Assembly: GCF_001280005.1 (NCBI RefSeq)
Contig: NZ_LGDW01000236.1
Coordinates: 1-64,000 of the forward strand
Length of the DNA stretch: 64,000 bases
From: Streptomyces sp. NRRL WC-3618
Lineage (GTDB): Bacteria; Actinomycetota; Actinomycetes; Streptomycetales; Streptomycetaceae
Direction of reading: 5' to 3'
Shown here: positions 44,690-53,410 of the stretch, piece by piece
Position numbering within the stretch: the stretch's first letter is position 1
Layout of the letters: every line of letters begins with the position of its first letter
Translations under genes and position numbers: made by a program
The notes under the pieces: generated by a model
The model's input: only the letters and a program-made list of their open reading frames with translations
Database searches by the model: none
What the model was told of the DNA's origin: nothing

Positions 44690-45675
44690 GTCTCCTCCCT
44701 CAGCTTCTCCACGGCGGCCACCACGTCGTGGCCGGTCACCGACTCCAGGCACGGGTGGCCGGGTACGGGGCAGGTGCGGGCCCTGCTGTCCGCGCAGGGC
44801 GCCAGCTGGTCGCCGAGCAGCACGTACGGCACGCCGTACGGCCGCCAGCGCTCGGCCGGCACGACCGGCGCGAAGAGCGAGACGACGGGGGTGCCGACGG
44901 CGGCGGCGAGGTGCGCCGGTCCGGTGTTGCCGGAGACGACCGCGTCGGCCCCGGCCAGCACACCGGCCAGTTCGTCGGGACCGGTACGGCCGCCGAGGTC
45001 GAGGCCGTGCTCGCCGGCGACGAAGGCGGTCAGGTCCCGTTCGTCCGGCCCCCCGGTCACCACCACCCGGTGCCCGGCGGCGGCCAGTTCGCGCACGGCG
45101 TCGGCGCTGCGCTCACAGCTCCAGGCGCGGGCGGGAACACTGGCACCCGGATGCACCACGACATACCGTCCCGGGCCGGTCACCGCGGTGGTGGCGGGCG
45201 GGGGCAGCACCCGCAGCCGCCCGTCGTCGACCCGGGGGAATCCCGCGGCCTCCGCGAGGTCGAGCGCGGCCTCCGCCTCGTGGGCGTGCGGCGCCCGGTG
45301 GTGGCGTACGTCGAGCAGTGATCCTGGATAGTCCTCGCTGTCGGCGGCGATGTGTCCGACACCGGCCAGGCGCAGCAACAGGGCGGTGGGCAGCGGTGAC
45401 TGGTGGAAGGAGGTGAGGACGACGGCGGCGTCCGCGTCGATCGCGTCGACGAGCAGCTCCACCTCGCCGCGGCCGACGGGCGGAGGGTCGAGACCCACCC
45501 AGGGGGCGTCCCAGACGAGGATGTCGTCCACGTCCGGCAGCAGACGGGCGGCCGGCGCGCCGCGCGGCCCGACGAGCAGGGTCACGCTGTCCGCGCGGGC
45601 GGCGACGGCTCGGACGGCGGGTCCGGCCAGCAGCACGTCGCCGAAGCTGTCGAGCCGGACGACCAGTGCTTTCAT
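44686..45675 (-). CDS. Family 9 glycosyltransferase (heptosyltransferase-like)
   Basis: 329 residues from ATG 45675. N-terminus KALVVRLDSFGDVLLAGPAV, acceptor loop, then VVHPGASVPARAWSCERSAD and VVSGNTGPAHLAAAVGTPVV. Complete by length and motifs. Different from the other GT9 in the cluster (about 30% similarity by eye). The C-terminus has three Cys in CADSRARTCPVPGHPCLE. Its start overlaps the HAD gene's stop. Confidence 0.87.
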   Translation of the reverse strand: MKALVVRLDSFGDVLLAGPAVRAVAARADSVTLLVGPRGAPAARLLPDVDDILVWDAPWVGLDPPPVGRGEVELLVDAIDADAAVVLTSFHQSPLPTALLLRLAGVGHIAADSEDYPGSLLDVRHHRAPHAHEAEAALDLAEAAGFPRVDDGRLRVLPPPATTAVTGPGRYVVVHPGASVPARAWSCERSADAVRELAAAGHRVVVTGGPDERDLTAFVAGEHGLDLGGRTGPDELAGVLAGADAVVSGNTGPAHLAAAVGTPVVSLFAPVVPAERWRPYGVPYVLLGDQLAPCADSRARTCPVPGHPCLESVTGHDVVAAVEKLREET

Positions 45676-46142
45676 CGGAGCCTCCCGCCGGTTTCGCAGG
45701 CGGTCTCGATGGGCCGTTCGTCGACGAGGACGCGGCTCTGGGGCGGTCCTGCCAGTACCGCGCGCACGGCGGTGAGGAGGTCGGGCGCCACGTGGTCCGC
45801 GCTCGCCGTCTCCTGCGTCCGCGTCTGCGGGGTGGGTACGAGGACGCCGTGCGCGCCCGCCCGGCGTGCGGCCTCGAGGCCGGCTCCGATGTCGCCGATG
45901 ACGAGGCAGGCGGCGGGTTCGGTGCTCAGGCGGCCGGTCGCCGACAGCACGAGGCCCGGTTCGGGCTTGCGGCAGGTGCAGCCGCCGTCGGGTCCGTGCG
46001 GACACACCGCCCACACATCGAACGGACCCAGGAGCTCGTCTACGCACCGGTTGACGCGGCGGACGCCGGCGGTGTCGGGGGACGCGTCGGCGAGGGCGGC
46101 GACCGGGTCGTGGAACAGGGCTTTGGCGCCGAGGACGCGCAT
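45672..46142 (-). pseudogene. gmhB: N-terminally truncated HAD phosphatase (GmhB-like)
   Basis: The C-terminal two thirds of a histidinol-phosphatase-type HAD enzyme: VNRCVDELLGPFDVWAVCPH, the zinc-loop CPHGPDGGCTCRKPEPG, and CLVIGDIGAGLEAARRAGAH. The first HAD motif (DxDGT) and about 60 residues are absent, replaced by an unrelated MRVLGAKALFHDPVAALADA stretch, and the second Asp of the GDxxxD motif is Gly. It could still be translated (ATG 46142, overlapping the GT9 start at its end) but cannot be an active phosphatase. Confidence 0.7.
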
Positions 46143-46375
46143 GGTGAGTGGCTCCGTCCCTAAGGAGAGGGTGCTGCCCTGGGCTGCGAGTGCCGGCCGA
46201 GGTTGTCTCACACACTTGGAGACAGCGCGCCTGCGGGCAACCGCTGGCACCAGCGCGGACCGCTCGGGCGCTGCCCCGGACGTCAGGGCGGCTCAGTCGT
46301 CGGAGGCGGGCTGCTTTGGGGGGAGCGGGCCTGTGACGTCCGTCCGCATGTCCGCGTCGGGCGCGACGCGTCGAC

Positions 46376-46618
46376 TCAGGCTGCCGCCGAACGGGTGAAC
46401 CAGTCGTCGTGCGTTCCAGCCCCTCGCTCCACCCGACCCGCCGTTGCCGGCCGAGCCGCTCGCGCACGAGCCGGGTGCCGGGCCGACGACGCGTGGGGTC
46501 GTCGGCGGGGCGCTCGACGAGACGGATGCGGGAGGGAGCCGGTGAGGTCGACGATCCGGCGGGCCAGGCCGAGCATCGTGATCTCCTCGCCGCCGCCGAC
46601 GTTCACGAAGCCCCCGAC
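46376..46618 (-). pseudogene. Frameshifted 3' remnant of NAD-dependent epimerase
   Basis: Three frames in succession give FVNVGGGEEITMLGLARRIV, then RIRLVERPADDPTRRRPGTR with LVRERLGRQRRVGWSEGLER, then DWFTRSAAA and a stop. Together they look like the C-terminus of a GalE/UDP-glucuronate-epimerase-type protein. The first frameshift looks like one extra C in the C-run near 46540; a second lies near 46400. The N-terminal Rossmann domain is missing. Nothing is recognised in 46619-46827. Confidence 0.7.
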
Positions 46619-46827
46619 ACGCCGGCAGAACGAGCGTCAGATCAGCGTCGAGATTGCCTGTGCCGTCTGTACGAGCACCGGAGAACAGCACCTGGCCATT
46701 CCCTGCCCACTGCCGAAAGCCCAGGTCAGCCATGTGCGGCCTGGCAATCGGCGCGCTCCACGGCGTGCGCTTCGCGAAACAGGCGGGCACAGGCCGGCCA
46801 CACATGATCACCAGGGCAGACCGCAGG

Positions 46828-48156
46828 TCAGAACGCCTTCGCAGCAGGCTCCAAAATCGCCACGCACTCCACATGATGAGTCATCGGGAACAAATCAAAA
46901 GCCCGCAAAGTCCGCACCCGATACCCCCCCTCCCGGAAGTACCCCAAGTCCCGCGCCAGCGCCGCCGGATCGCACGCCACGTATGCGATCTTGCGTGCCC
47001 CGAGCTTCACCAGCTGCTCGACCGTCTTGCGTCCCGCGCCCGCGCGTGGCGGGTCCAGGACGATCAGGTCGACCTCGGTGATACCCGTGCGCGGCAGAAC
47101 CGCCTCGACCTTGCCCTGTTCGATGCGGACGCGGTCGAAGGCGGCGAGGTTGTGCCGGGCGTCCTCGACCGCGCGCTTGCCCGACTCGATGCCGAGGACC
47201 GCGCCCTTGTCGCCGATCCGGTCGGCGAGGGCGCCCGCGAACAGGCCGACGCCGCAGTAGAGGTCGAGGGCCATGTCGCCCTTGCGCGGCAGCAGGCCCT
47301 GCATGACCGCCTTCATCAGCGTGTCCGCCGCCATCGGGTGGACCTGCCAGAAGCCGCCGCTGCCGACCCGGTACGTACGCCCGTCGGCACGCTCGCGGAC
47401 GAACGCGCGGCCGTGGACACGGTGGATGCCGCCGTCGTGCTCCTCGACGCGCATGACGGAGACGGGCTTGTCGAGCTCGACCAGGGGCAGGCGGGCGCCC
47501 GGCTTCGGCTCCAGGATGACCATGCGGTCCTGCGATCCGGTCGCGGCGATCGCGTCGACGGACTCCATCCCGGCCCAGTCACGCTGCTCGATGCCCAGCT
47601 CGCTGACACCGGCCGCCGCGATCATGCAGTGCTCGATGGGCTCGACCTCGTGCGAACGGTGGCGCCGCAGCCCGGCGTTGCCGTCCGCGTCCACCGCGTA
47701 CTGCACCCGCGTACGCCACTGGGGAACCTCGCCCGGCGGCAGTTTGTCGCCCTCGGCCGGCATGACCGTGCCGTCCCAGCCGGCCTCCTCCGGGGTCAGC
47801 CCGGCGAGCCGCTGCAACTGTTCGGTGATGACCTCGCCCTTGAGGCGGCGCTGGGCGCCCGGCTTGGCGTGCTGCCAGTCGCAGCCGCCGCAGCGGCCGG
47901 GGCCGGCGTACGGGCAGGGCGCCTCGACCCGGTCCTTGGACGCCGTCAGCACCTCCACCGCGTCCGCGCGCAGGAACCGCGCGCCTTCCTCGCCCTCGGT
48001 CACCCGGGCCACGACGCGCTCACCGGGCAGCGTGTGCCGTACGAAGAGCACCTGCCCGTCGTCCGTACGGGCGACGCAGTGGCCGCCGTGGGCGACGGGC
48101 CCGACCTCGACCTCGTACTCCACTCCCGCCAGCGATTTCTTGGGTTCTGCCTGCAT
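46828..48156 (-). CDS. TrmA/RlmD-family RNA (uracil-5-)methyltransferase
   Basis: 442 residues from ATG 48156. An N-terminal TRAM domain (EYEVEVGPVAHGGHCVARTD) is followed by a Cys cluster CPYAGPGRCGGCDW that can hold a [4Fe-4S] centre. The Rossmann methyltransferase carries DLYCGVGLFAGALAD and VLDPPRAGAGRKTVEQL. The catalytic nucleophile is probably the Cys of KIAYVACDPAALARDL. Target is uracil-54 of tRNA or a 23S rRNA uracil; the sequence does not tell which. First gene of what looks like core chromosome on the right side. Confidence 0.87.
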   Translation of the reverse strand: MQAEPKKSLAGVEYEVEVGPVAHGGHCVARTDDGQVLFVRHTLPGERVVARVTEGEEGARFLRADAVEVLTASKDRVEAPCPYAGPGRCGGCDWQHAKPGAQRRLKGEVITEQLQRLAGLTPEEAGWDGTVMPAEGDKLPPGEVPQWRTRVQYAVDADGNAGLRRHRSHEVEPIEHCMIAAAGVSELGIEQRDWAGMESVDAIAATGSQDRMVILEPKPGARLPLVELDKPVSVMRVEEHDGGIHRVHGRAFVRERADGRTYRVGSGGFWQVHPMAADTLMKAVMQGLLPRKGDMALDLYCGVGLFAGALADRIGDKGAVLGIESGKRAVEDARHNLAAFDRVRIEQGKVEAVLPRTGITEVDLIVLDPPRAGAGRKTVEQLVKLGARKIAYVACDPAALARDLGYFREGGYRVRTLRAFDLFPMTHHVECVAILEPAAKAF

Positions 48157-48274
48157 GGCGGGGTAACTCCAGGGGAGAGAGAAAACGGAACGGCCGGACA
48201 ACAGCCCACCAGTCTACGTGGGCGCCGCCCGACCGCTCACCACAAGCCCGCGCCGGACCCGGATGCCGGGACCG

Positions 48275-50323
48275 TCAGTCCTTCGCGCCCGATTCCCGCG
48301 TCCGCTCCTCGGCGGGCCCGCGCCGGACGGATCCGGGGGCGTTCCATTCCTGCCGCTTGCGGGCCCGCTTCTTGGCCACCTCGGACGACTGGAGCTGGTA
48401 GGGCACCGACGTCACCATGACGCCCGGGGTGAACAGCAGGCGGCCCTTGAGGCGCAGCGCGCTCTGGTTGTGCAGCAACTGCTCGTACCAGTGGCCGACC
48501 ACGTACTCCGGGATGATCACGGACACGGCGTCGCGCGGCGACTCCCGGCGCAGCCCCTTCACGTACTCGATGACCGGCCGGGTGATCTCCCGGTACGGCG
48601 AGTCGAGCACCTTGAGCGGCACGGTGATCCCCCGTCGCTCCCACTCCTCCTGCAGCGCCTTCGTCTCGACTGGATCAACATTGACGCTGAGCGCTTCCAA
48701 CGTGTCGGAACGCATCAGCTTCGCGTACGCGAGCGCGCGCAGTGTGGGCCGGTGGATCTTCGAGATCAGGACGACCGAGTGCACCCTCGACGGCCGTACG
48801 CTGTCGTCGCTGGGGCCCTCCGGGGCCGCGATCTCCTCGGAGACGCGGTCGTAGTGCTTACGGATGGCGGTCATCACCGCGTAGAAGATCACCATGCCGA
48901 GCAGCGCCACCCAGGCACCGTGCGTGAACTTCGTACCGAGTACGACGACCAGCACGAGGCCGGTGAAGAAGGCGCCGAAGGTGTTGATGGCGCGGGAGCG
49001 CATCATCTGCCGACGCTTCGCCTGGTCCTTCTCGGCGGCCAGGTGGCGGTTCCAGTGCCGGACCATGCCGGTCTGGCTGAGCGTGAAGGACACGAACACG
49101 CCGACGATGTACAGCTGGATGAGGCGGGTCGAGTCCGCCCCGTAGATCCACACCAGCAGGATCGCCGCACCGGCGAGCAGCACGATGCCGTTGGAGAAGG
49201 CGAGCCGGTCGCCGCGCGTGTGCAGCTGGCGCGGCAGGTAGCGGTCCTGCGCGAGGATCGAGCCCAGCAGCGGGAAGCCGTTGTACGCGGTGTTGGCGGC
49301 CAGGAAGAGGACCAGCGCGGTGGCGGCGGCGAGCAGGATGAAGAAGAAGCTGCCGTCACCGAACACGGCCTCGGCGACCTGCGAGATCACCGGGTTCTGG
49401 ACGTATCCGGAGCCGACCGCCACTCCCTTGTCCAGCAGGTCGGTGGCCGGGTTCTCGGCCATGCGCACGTTGGTGGCCATGGCCAGCACGATGATCCCGC
49501 AGAACATCGTGACGGCGAGGAGGCCCATCGCGGCCAGCGTGGTCGCCGCGTTCTTGGACTTGGGCTTGCGGAACGCCGGCACACCGTTGGAGATGGCCTC
49601 GACGCCGGTGAGCGCGGCGCACCCGGAGGAGAAGGCGCGCAACAGCAGGAACACGAGGGCGAACCCGGCGAGGCCCTGGTGTTCGGCCTTGATCGTGTAG
49701 CCGGCGGTGGGCGCGTGCATGGTGTCGCCCAGCACCAGGCCACGGAACGCGCCCCACGCGATCATGACGAAGACGCCCGCGACGAACACGTACGTCGGGA
49801 TCGCGAACAGCTTCCCGGACTCCTTGACGCCCCGCAGGTTCATCAGCGTCAGCAGCACGATGACGGCGACCGCGCACAGCACCTTGTGCTCGACGACGAA
49901 GGGGACCGCGGAGCCGAGGTTCTCGATGCCGGAGGCGATCGAGACGGCGACGGTGAGCACGTAGTCGACGAGCAGCGCGCTGGCGACCGTGAGGCCGGCC
50001 TTGGGGCCGAGGTTGGTGGTCGCCACCTCGTAGTCGCCGCCGCCGCTCGGGTACGCGTGCACGTTCTGCCGGTAGGAGGCGACCACGGTGAACATCAGTA
50101 CGACGACAGCGACCGCGATCCACGGGCTGAAGTGGTACGCCGACACGCCCGCGATCGACAGGACCAGCAGCACTTCCCCGGGAGCGTAGGCAACGGAGGA
50201 GAGCGGGTCGGAAGCGAAGACGGGGAGAGCGATGCGCTTCGGCAGCAGCGTTTCGCCGAGCCGATCACTGCGCAGTGCGCGCCCGATCAGGATCCGTTTG
50301 GGCACGTCGGTCAGTTTGGACAC
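48275..50323 (-). CDS. APC-family permease, KimA-like potassium importer
   Basis: 682 residues. Twelve hydrophobic helices (about residues 30-480) with the KimA/YdaO-type start LLPKRIALPVFASDPLSSVA and YPSGGGDYEVATTNLG, GCAALTGVEAISNGVPAF, LFLAANTAYNGFPLLGSI. A 200-residue cytoplasmic C-terminal domain ends in a basic tail. KimA proteins are K+/H+ symporters; an amino-acid substrate cannot be excluded by sequence alone. The neighbouring divergent TrkA/RCK genes and KdpDE favour potassium. Start GTG 50323 has no ribosome site but a TACGAT box seven bases upstream, suggesting leaderless mRNA. Confidence 0.8.
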   Translation of the reverse strand: MSKLTDVPKRILIGRALRSDRLGETLLPKRIALPVFASDPLSSVAYAPGEVLLVLSIAGVSAYHFSPWIAVAVVVLMFTVVASYRQNVHAYPSGGGDYEVATTNLGPKAGLTVASALLVDYVLTVAVSIASGIENLGSAVPFVVEHKVLCAVAVIVLLTLMNLRGVKESGKLFAIPTYVFVAGVFVMIAWGAFRGLVLGDTMHAPTAGYTIKAEHQGLAGFALVFLLLRAFSSGCAALTGVEAISNGVPAFRKPKSKNAATTLAAMGLLAVTMFCGIIVLAMATNVRMAENPATDLLDKGVAVGSGYVQNPVISQVAEAVFGDGSFFFILLAAATALVLFLAANTAYNGFPLLGSILAQDRYLPRQLHTRGDRLAFSNGIVLLAGAAILLVWIYGADSTRLIQLYIVGVFVSFTLSQTGMVRHWNRHLAAEKDQAKRRQMMRSRAINTFGAFFTGLVLVVVLGTKFTHGAWVALLGMVIFYAVMTAIRKHYDRVSEEIAAPEGPSDDSVRPSRVHSVVLISKIHRPTLRALAYAKLMRSDTLEALSVNVDPVETKALQEEWERRGITVPLKVLDSPYREITRPVIEYVKGLRRESPRDAVSVIIPEYVVGHWYEQLLHNQSALRLKGRLLFTPGVMVTSVPYQLQSSEVAKKRARKRQEWNAPGSVRRGPAEERTRESGAKD

Positions 50324-50506
50324 GGACAGGATCGTAAGCTCCCCGACTTGTTCTGGGCACATCCGGGTGACATACGGCCGGTCCGCGGAGTGAAATCCCG
50401 GCATGCGAGACAGGTGGATACACCCGGAACGGCGTCCTCATGGCTATATGACGAAATCACAGAGATCTTTATGCCCCCTTTACCCCCTCTCTTCCCAGGA
50501 GCCCAC

Positions 50507-50683
50507 ATGCCGCATCTCGCCGCGGAGCTGATCGGCGCCGGCGTCACCCTCGTCGCCGTTGCCCTCCTGACCCTGGCCAGCGTCCGCAGCATCAGCCGCA
50601 GGCAGGGGACCCGCGACCAGACACGGGCCGCACACGGGGTGCCCTCCGTCGACCGTGCGTGTGAAGCTTGGACAGGGGTCTGA
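50507..50683 (+). CDS. Small single-pass membrane protein, 58 aa
   Basis: ATG 50507 with an AGGAG site six bases upstream. MPHLAAELIGAG is followed by one hydrophobic helix (VTLVAVALLTLASV) and a basic cytoplasmic part SISRRQGTRDQTR. It lies between the divergent permease and TrkA genes and ends 40 bp before the first TrkA start, so it may be the first gene of that operon. A small accessory subunit of K+ transport is possible but unproven. Confidence 0.55.
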   Translation: MPHLAAELIGAGVTLVAVALLTLASVRSISRRQGTRDQTRAAHGVPSVDRACEAWTGV

Positions 50684-50723
50684 GACCCTGTCCAAGCCAA
50701 GTCAACGGATCGGAAGGACGGTC

Positions 50724-51395
50724 GTGCACATCGTCATCATGGGCTGCGGCAGAGTGGGTTCCGCTCTCGCGCAGACCCTGGAGCAACAGGGGCACACGGT
50801 CGCCGTGATCGACCATGACCCCACCGCCTTCCGACGACTGGGCTCCGGGTTCGGCGGCCGTCGCGTCACCGGAGTCGGCTTCGACCAGGACACCCTGCGC
50901 GAGGCGGGCATCGAGGAGGCCGGCGCCTTCGCCGCTGTCTCCAGCGGTGACAACTCGAACATCATCGCCGCCCGGGTGGCCCGCGAGATGTTCGGCATCG
51001 AGAACGTCGCGGCCCGCATCTACGACCCCCGCCGCGCCGAGGTCTACCAGCGCCTGGGCATCCCGACCGTCGCCACGGTCCGCTGGACGGCCGACCAGAT
51101 GCTGCGGCGGCTGCTGCCGTCCGGTGCGGAACCGCTGTGGCGGGATCCCACCGGGGGCGTCCAGCTCGCCGAGGTGCACGCGTCGTCGGCCTGGGTGGGC
51201 CACAAGATCAGCAAGATGCAGGACGAGACCGGCGTGCGCGTCGCGTTCCTCACCCGGCTGGGCGAGGCGGTACTGCCCAGCTCGCAGACGGTGCTGCAGG
51301 AAGGTGATCTGGTGCACGTGATGATGCGTACGGACGACGTCGAGAAGGTCGAGGCGTCCTTCGCCGAGGGCCCTGAAGAGGAGGCCGGTCACTGA
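50724..51395 (+). CDS. TrkA-family RCK potassium-uptake regulator (CeoB-like)
   Basis: 223 residues from GTG 50724 (GGAAGG site). RCK_N Rossmann domain HIVIMGCGRVGSALAQTLEQ binding NAD or ATP/ADP, and an RCK_C domain about residues 140-215 (VGHKISKMQDETGVRVAFLT, LQEGDLVHVMM). Cytoplasmic gating subunit of a K+ transporter. Ends in TGATG with the next gene. No TrkH/KtrB channel gene lies in the window, so its partner may be the divergent KimA-like permease or lie elsewhere. Confidence 0.87.
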   Translation: MHIVIMGCGRVGSALAQTLEQQGHTVAVIDHDPTAFRRLGSGFGGRRVTGVGFDQDTLREAGIEEAGAFAAVSSGDNSNIIAARVAREMFGIENVAARIYDPRRAEVYQRLGIPTVATVRWTADQMLRRLLPSGAEPLWRDPTGGVQLAEVHASSAWVGHKISKMQDETGVRVAFLTRLGEAVLPSSQTVLQEGDLVHVMMRTDDVEKVEASFAEGPEEEAGH

Positions 51396-52072
51396 TGAGG
51401 GTCGCCATTGCCGGTGCCGGTGCCGTCGGCCGCTCGATCGCGGGCGAGCTGCTGGAGAACGGCCACGAGATCCTGCTGATCGACAAGGCCCCCACGGCCA
51501 TCTCGGTCGAGCGAGTCCCCCAGGCGGAGTGGCTGCTGGCCGACGCCTGCGAGATCACGTCACTGGACGAGGCCGCGTTGCAGCGCTGCAACGTCGTGAT
51601 CGCCGCGACGGGCGACGACAAGGTGAACCTGGTCGTCTCCCTGCTCGCGAAGACCGAGTACGGCGTTCCGCGCGTCGTCGCCCGCGTCAACAACCCCAAG
51701 AACGAGTGGCTGTTCAACGAGTCCTGGGGCGTGGACGTGGCGGTCTCCACGCCGCGTCTGATGTCGGCCCTGGTCGAGGAGGCGGTGAGCGTCGGCGACC
51801 TGGTACGCCTGCTCCGCTTCAGCCACGGCGACGCGAACCTCGTCGAACTGACCCTCCCCCCGGAGTCGGCGCTGGCCGGCACCCAGGTGGGCGACGTGGA
51901 GTGGCCGGAGGACACGTCCCTGGTGACGATCATCCGCGGCACCCGGGTCCTGACCCCGTCCCGGGAGGACTCCCTGGAAGCAGGCGACGAACTCCTGTTC
52001 GTAGCCGCCCAGGCGAGGGAGGAACAACTGGAGGACCTCCTGTCGGTACGCAGGGAAGAAGCCCCGAGCTGA
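51395..52072 (+). CDS. TrkA-family RCK potassium-uptake regulator (CeoC-like)
   Basis: 225 residues. RCK_N RVAIAGAGAVGRSIAGELLE with nucleotide-binding LLIDKAPT, then RCK_C (LVELTLPPESALAGTQVGDV, LEAGDELLFVA). The ATG overlaps the previous stop by one base. The two RCK proteins probably form a hetero-oligomeric ring, as for mycobacterial CeoB/CeoC. Confidence 0.87.
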   Translation: MRVAIAGAGAVGRSIAGELLENGHEILLIDKAPTAISVERVPQAEWLLADACEITSLDEAALQRCNVVIAATGDDKVNLVVSLLAKTEYGVPRVVARVNNPKNEWLFNESWGVDVAVSTPRLMSALVEEAVSVGDLVRLLRFSHGDANLVELTLPPESALAGTQVGDVEWPEDTSLVTIIRGTRVLTPSREDSLEAGDELLFVAAQAREEQLEDLLSVRREEAPS

Positions 52073-52142
52073 TCCTTTCAGCCCGCCTGGGGGTTCCCCT
52101 CTGGGGGAGTGAGGACGAGCGCCTTCGGCGCGAAGGGGCGGG

Positions 52143-52161
52143 CTGGGGGCACGACCCCCAG
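52143..52161. terminator. Hairpin between convergent genes
   Basis: CTGGGGG, loop CACGA, CCCCCAG: seven perfect pairs between the second TrkA gene and the DUF3159 gene. Works for either strand; no T-run. Confidence 0.55.
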
Positions 52162-52222
52162 ACAGGACGGGACGGGTAGGGGCGGCGGGGGCGAAACACC
52201 CCGACGCCCACCCCCACGCCCC

Positions 52223-52939
52223 CTACTCGGAAGAAGCCGCAGCCTTCCGCGCCTCCTCCGCCCGCTCCTCCGCCTCCATCTCCGCGAACACATCGATCGG
52301 CGCCGGCGCCTTCGCCAGGAACACCCACGTGAGCCACACGGCCAGCAGGAACGGCGGAATCTTCAACGCCACCAGCACCCACCCGAGCGACGCCGTGTCC
52401 GCCCACCAGTACAGCGGGAAGAGAATCGCGCACTTGGCGAGCAGGATCAGCCCCCACGCCCAACTGGCCTTCGTATAGGCCTTCTTGCGCCCCGGATTAC
52501 GGGTGCGCCAGGAGAGGTTCTCCTTGAAGACCGGGCCGAGGATCAGCCCGAGCAGCGGCATACCGGCCAGCGTCGAGATGATGTACGCCAGCGACAGGCC
52601 CAGCGTGTAGAGCATCCCGGGCAGATAGAAGTTCTTGGCGTTGCCCGTCATCATCGCGAAGGCGACGCCGAAGGCCACGCCGAAGACCCCACTGAAGGCG
52701 TGCTTGACGGTGTCCTTCATGACGAGGCGCACCACGACCAGCAGCACGGAGACGCCGAGGGCCGCGATGGCCGATGCGCGCAGGTCCTTGTTGATCGTGT
52801 AGATCGTGACGAAGAGCAGCCCCGGCACGACCGTCTCGATCATGCCCCGCAGACCGCCGAACGCCTCGAAGAGCGCGGCCTCGGTCACCGCCCTGGAATC
52901 GTGCTGGGCGTCTTCGGTCGGCTTGTCGAGCGACGTCAC
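52223..52939 (-). CDS. DUF3159 membrane protein
   Basis: 238 residues from GTG 52939. Five to six hydrophobic helices (GLLFVTIYTINKDLRASAIA, VLLVVVRLVM, VFGVAFGVAFAMMTG and others), an N-terminal FEAFGGLRGMIETVVPG segment and a charged C-terminal helix rich in Glu/Ala. This is the actinobacterial DUF3159 family, related to intracellular-septation-protein-like membrane proteins. Four bases separate its start from the OB-fold gene, so they are one transcript. Confidence 0.83.
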   Translation of the reverse strand: MTSLDKPTEDAQHDSRAVTEAALFEAFGGLRGMIETVVPGLLFVTIYTINKDLRASAIAALGVSVLLVVVRLVMKDTVKHAFSGVFGVAFGVAFAMMTGNAKNFYLPGMLYTLGLSLAYIISTLAGMPLLGLILGPVFKENLSWRTRNPGRKKAYTKASWAWGLILLAKCAILFPLYWWADTASLGWVLVALKIPPFLLAVWLTWVFLAKAPAPIDVFAEMEAEERAEEARKAAASSE

Positions 52940-52942
52940 CGG

Positions 52943-53341
52943 CTACTCCCGTCCGAGAGGTCTCAGTTCGTATTTCGGATTGAACAGCACACGGCGGCCC
53001 CGGCTCATCGAGATCCGGCCCGACGCGATCAGCTTGCGCCCTGGCTCTATCCCGACGATGGACCGTCTGCCGAGCCACACCACGTCCAGCGCGGCCGAGC
53101 CGTCGAAGAGTTCGGCCTCCAGGGCCGGAACCCCCGCCCTCGGCCGCAGCGTGACCGTGCGCAAGGTACCAGTAACCGTCACTATCTGTCGGTCGTGGCA
53201 GTCACCGATGCGCGTACAACCCGTGATCACGGTGTCCTCGCGCAACTCCTCGGACTCCAGATCCTCCTGTGACGAGGAGAGCCGGTCGAGCATGCGCCGG
53301 AACCGGCCCACCGGCTTCTCGGAACGAGGAACAGCACTCAT
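52943..53341 (-). CDS. OB-fold nucleic-acid-binding protein
   Basis: 132 residues from ATG 53341. Basic N-terminus (MSAVPRSEKPVGRFRRMLDR), then a five-strand OB fold about residues 45-125: RQIVTVTGTLRTVTLRPRAG, LEAELFDGSAALDVVWLGRR and GRKLIASGRISM. Actinobacterial proteins of this type sit next to DUF3159, as here. Role unknown; single-stranded nucleic-acid binding is inferred from the fold. Confidence 0.8.
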   Translation of the reverse strand: MSAVPRSEKPVGRFRRMLDRLSSSQEDLESEELREDTVITGCTRIGDCHDRQIVTVTGTLRTVTLRPRAGVPALEAELFDGSAALDVVWLGRRSIVGIEPGRKLIASGRISMSRGRRVLFNPKYELRPLGRE

Positions 53342-53410
53342 ACCTGAAGCGTACCGGCGCCCACCGACACCGACGTACGCCGGGAACACGTCCCCGGCCG
53401 GGGACGGCCC

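Noticed and set aside
48218..50683. 821-codon plus-strand frame across the permease gene
   Set aside because: Low-complexity His/Gln/Arg shadow of the permease. Only its last 58 codons, after an own ribosome site, look real.
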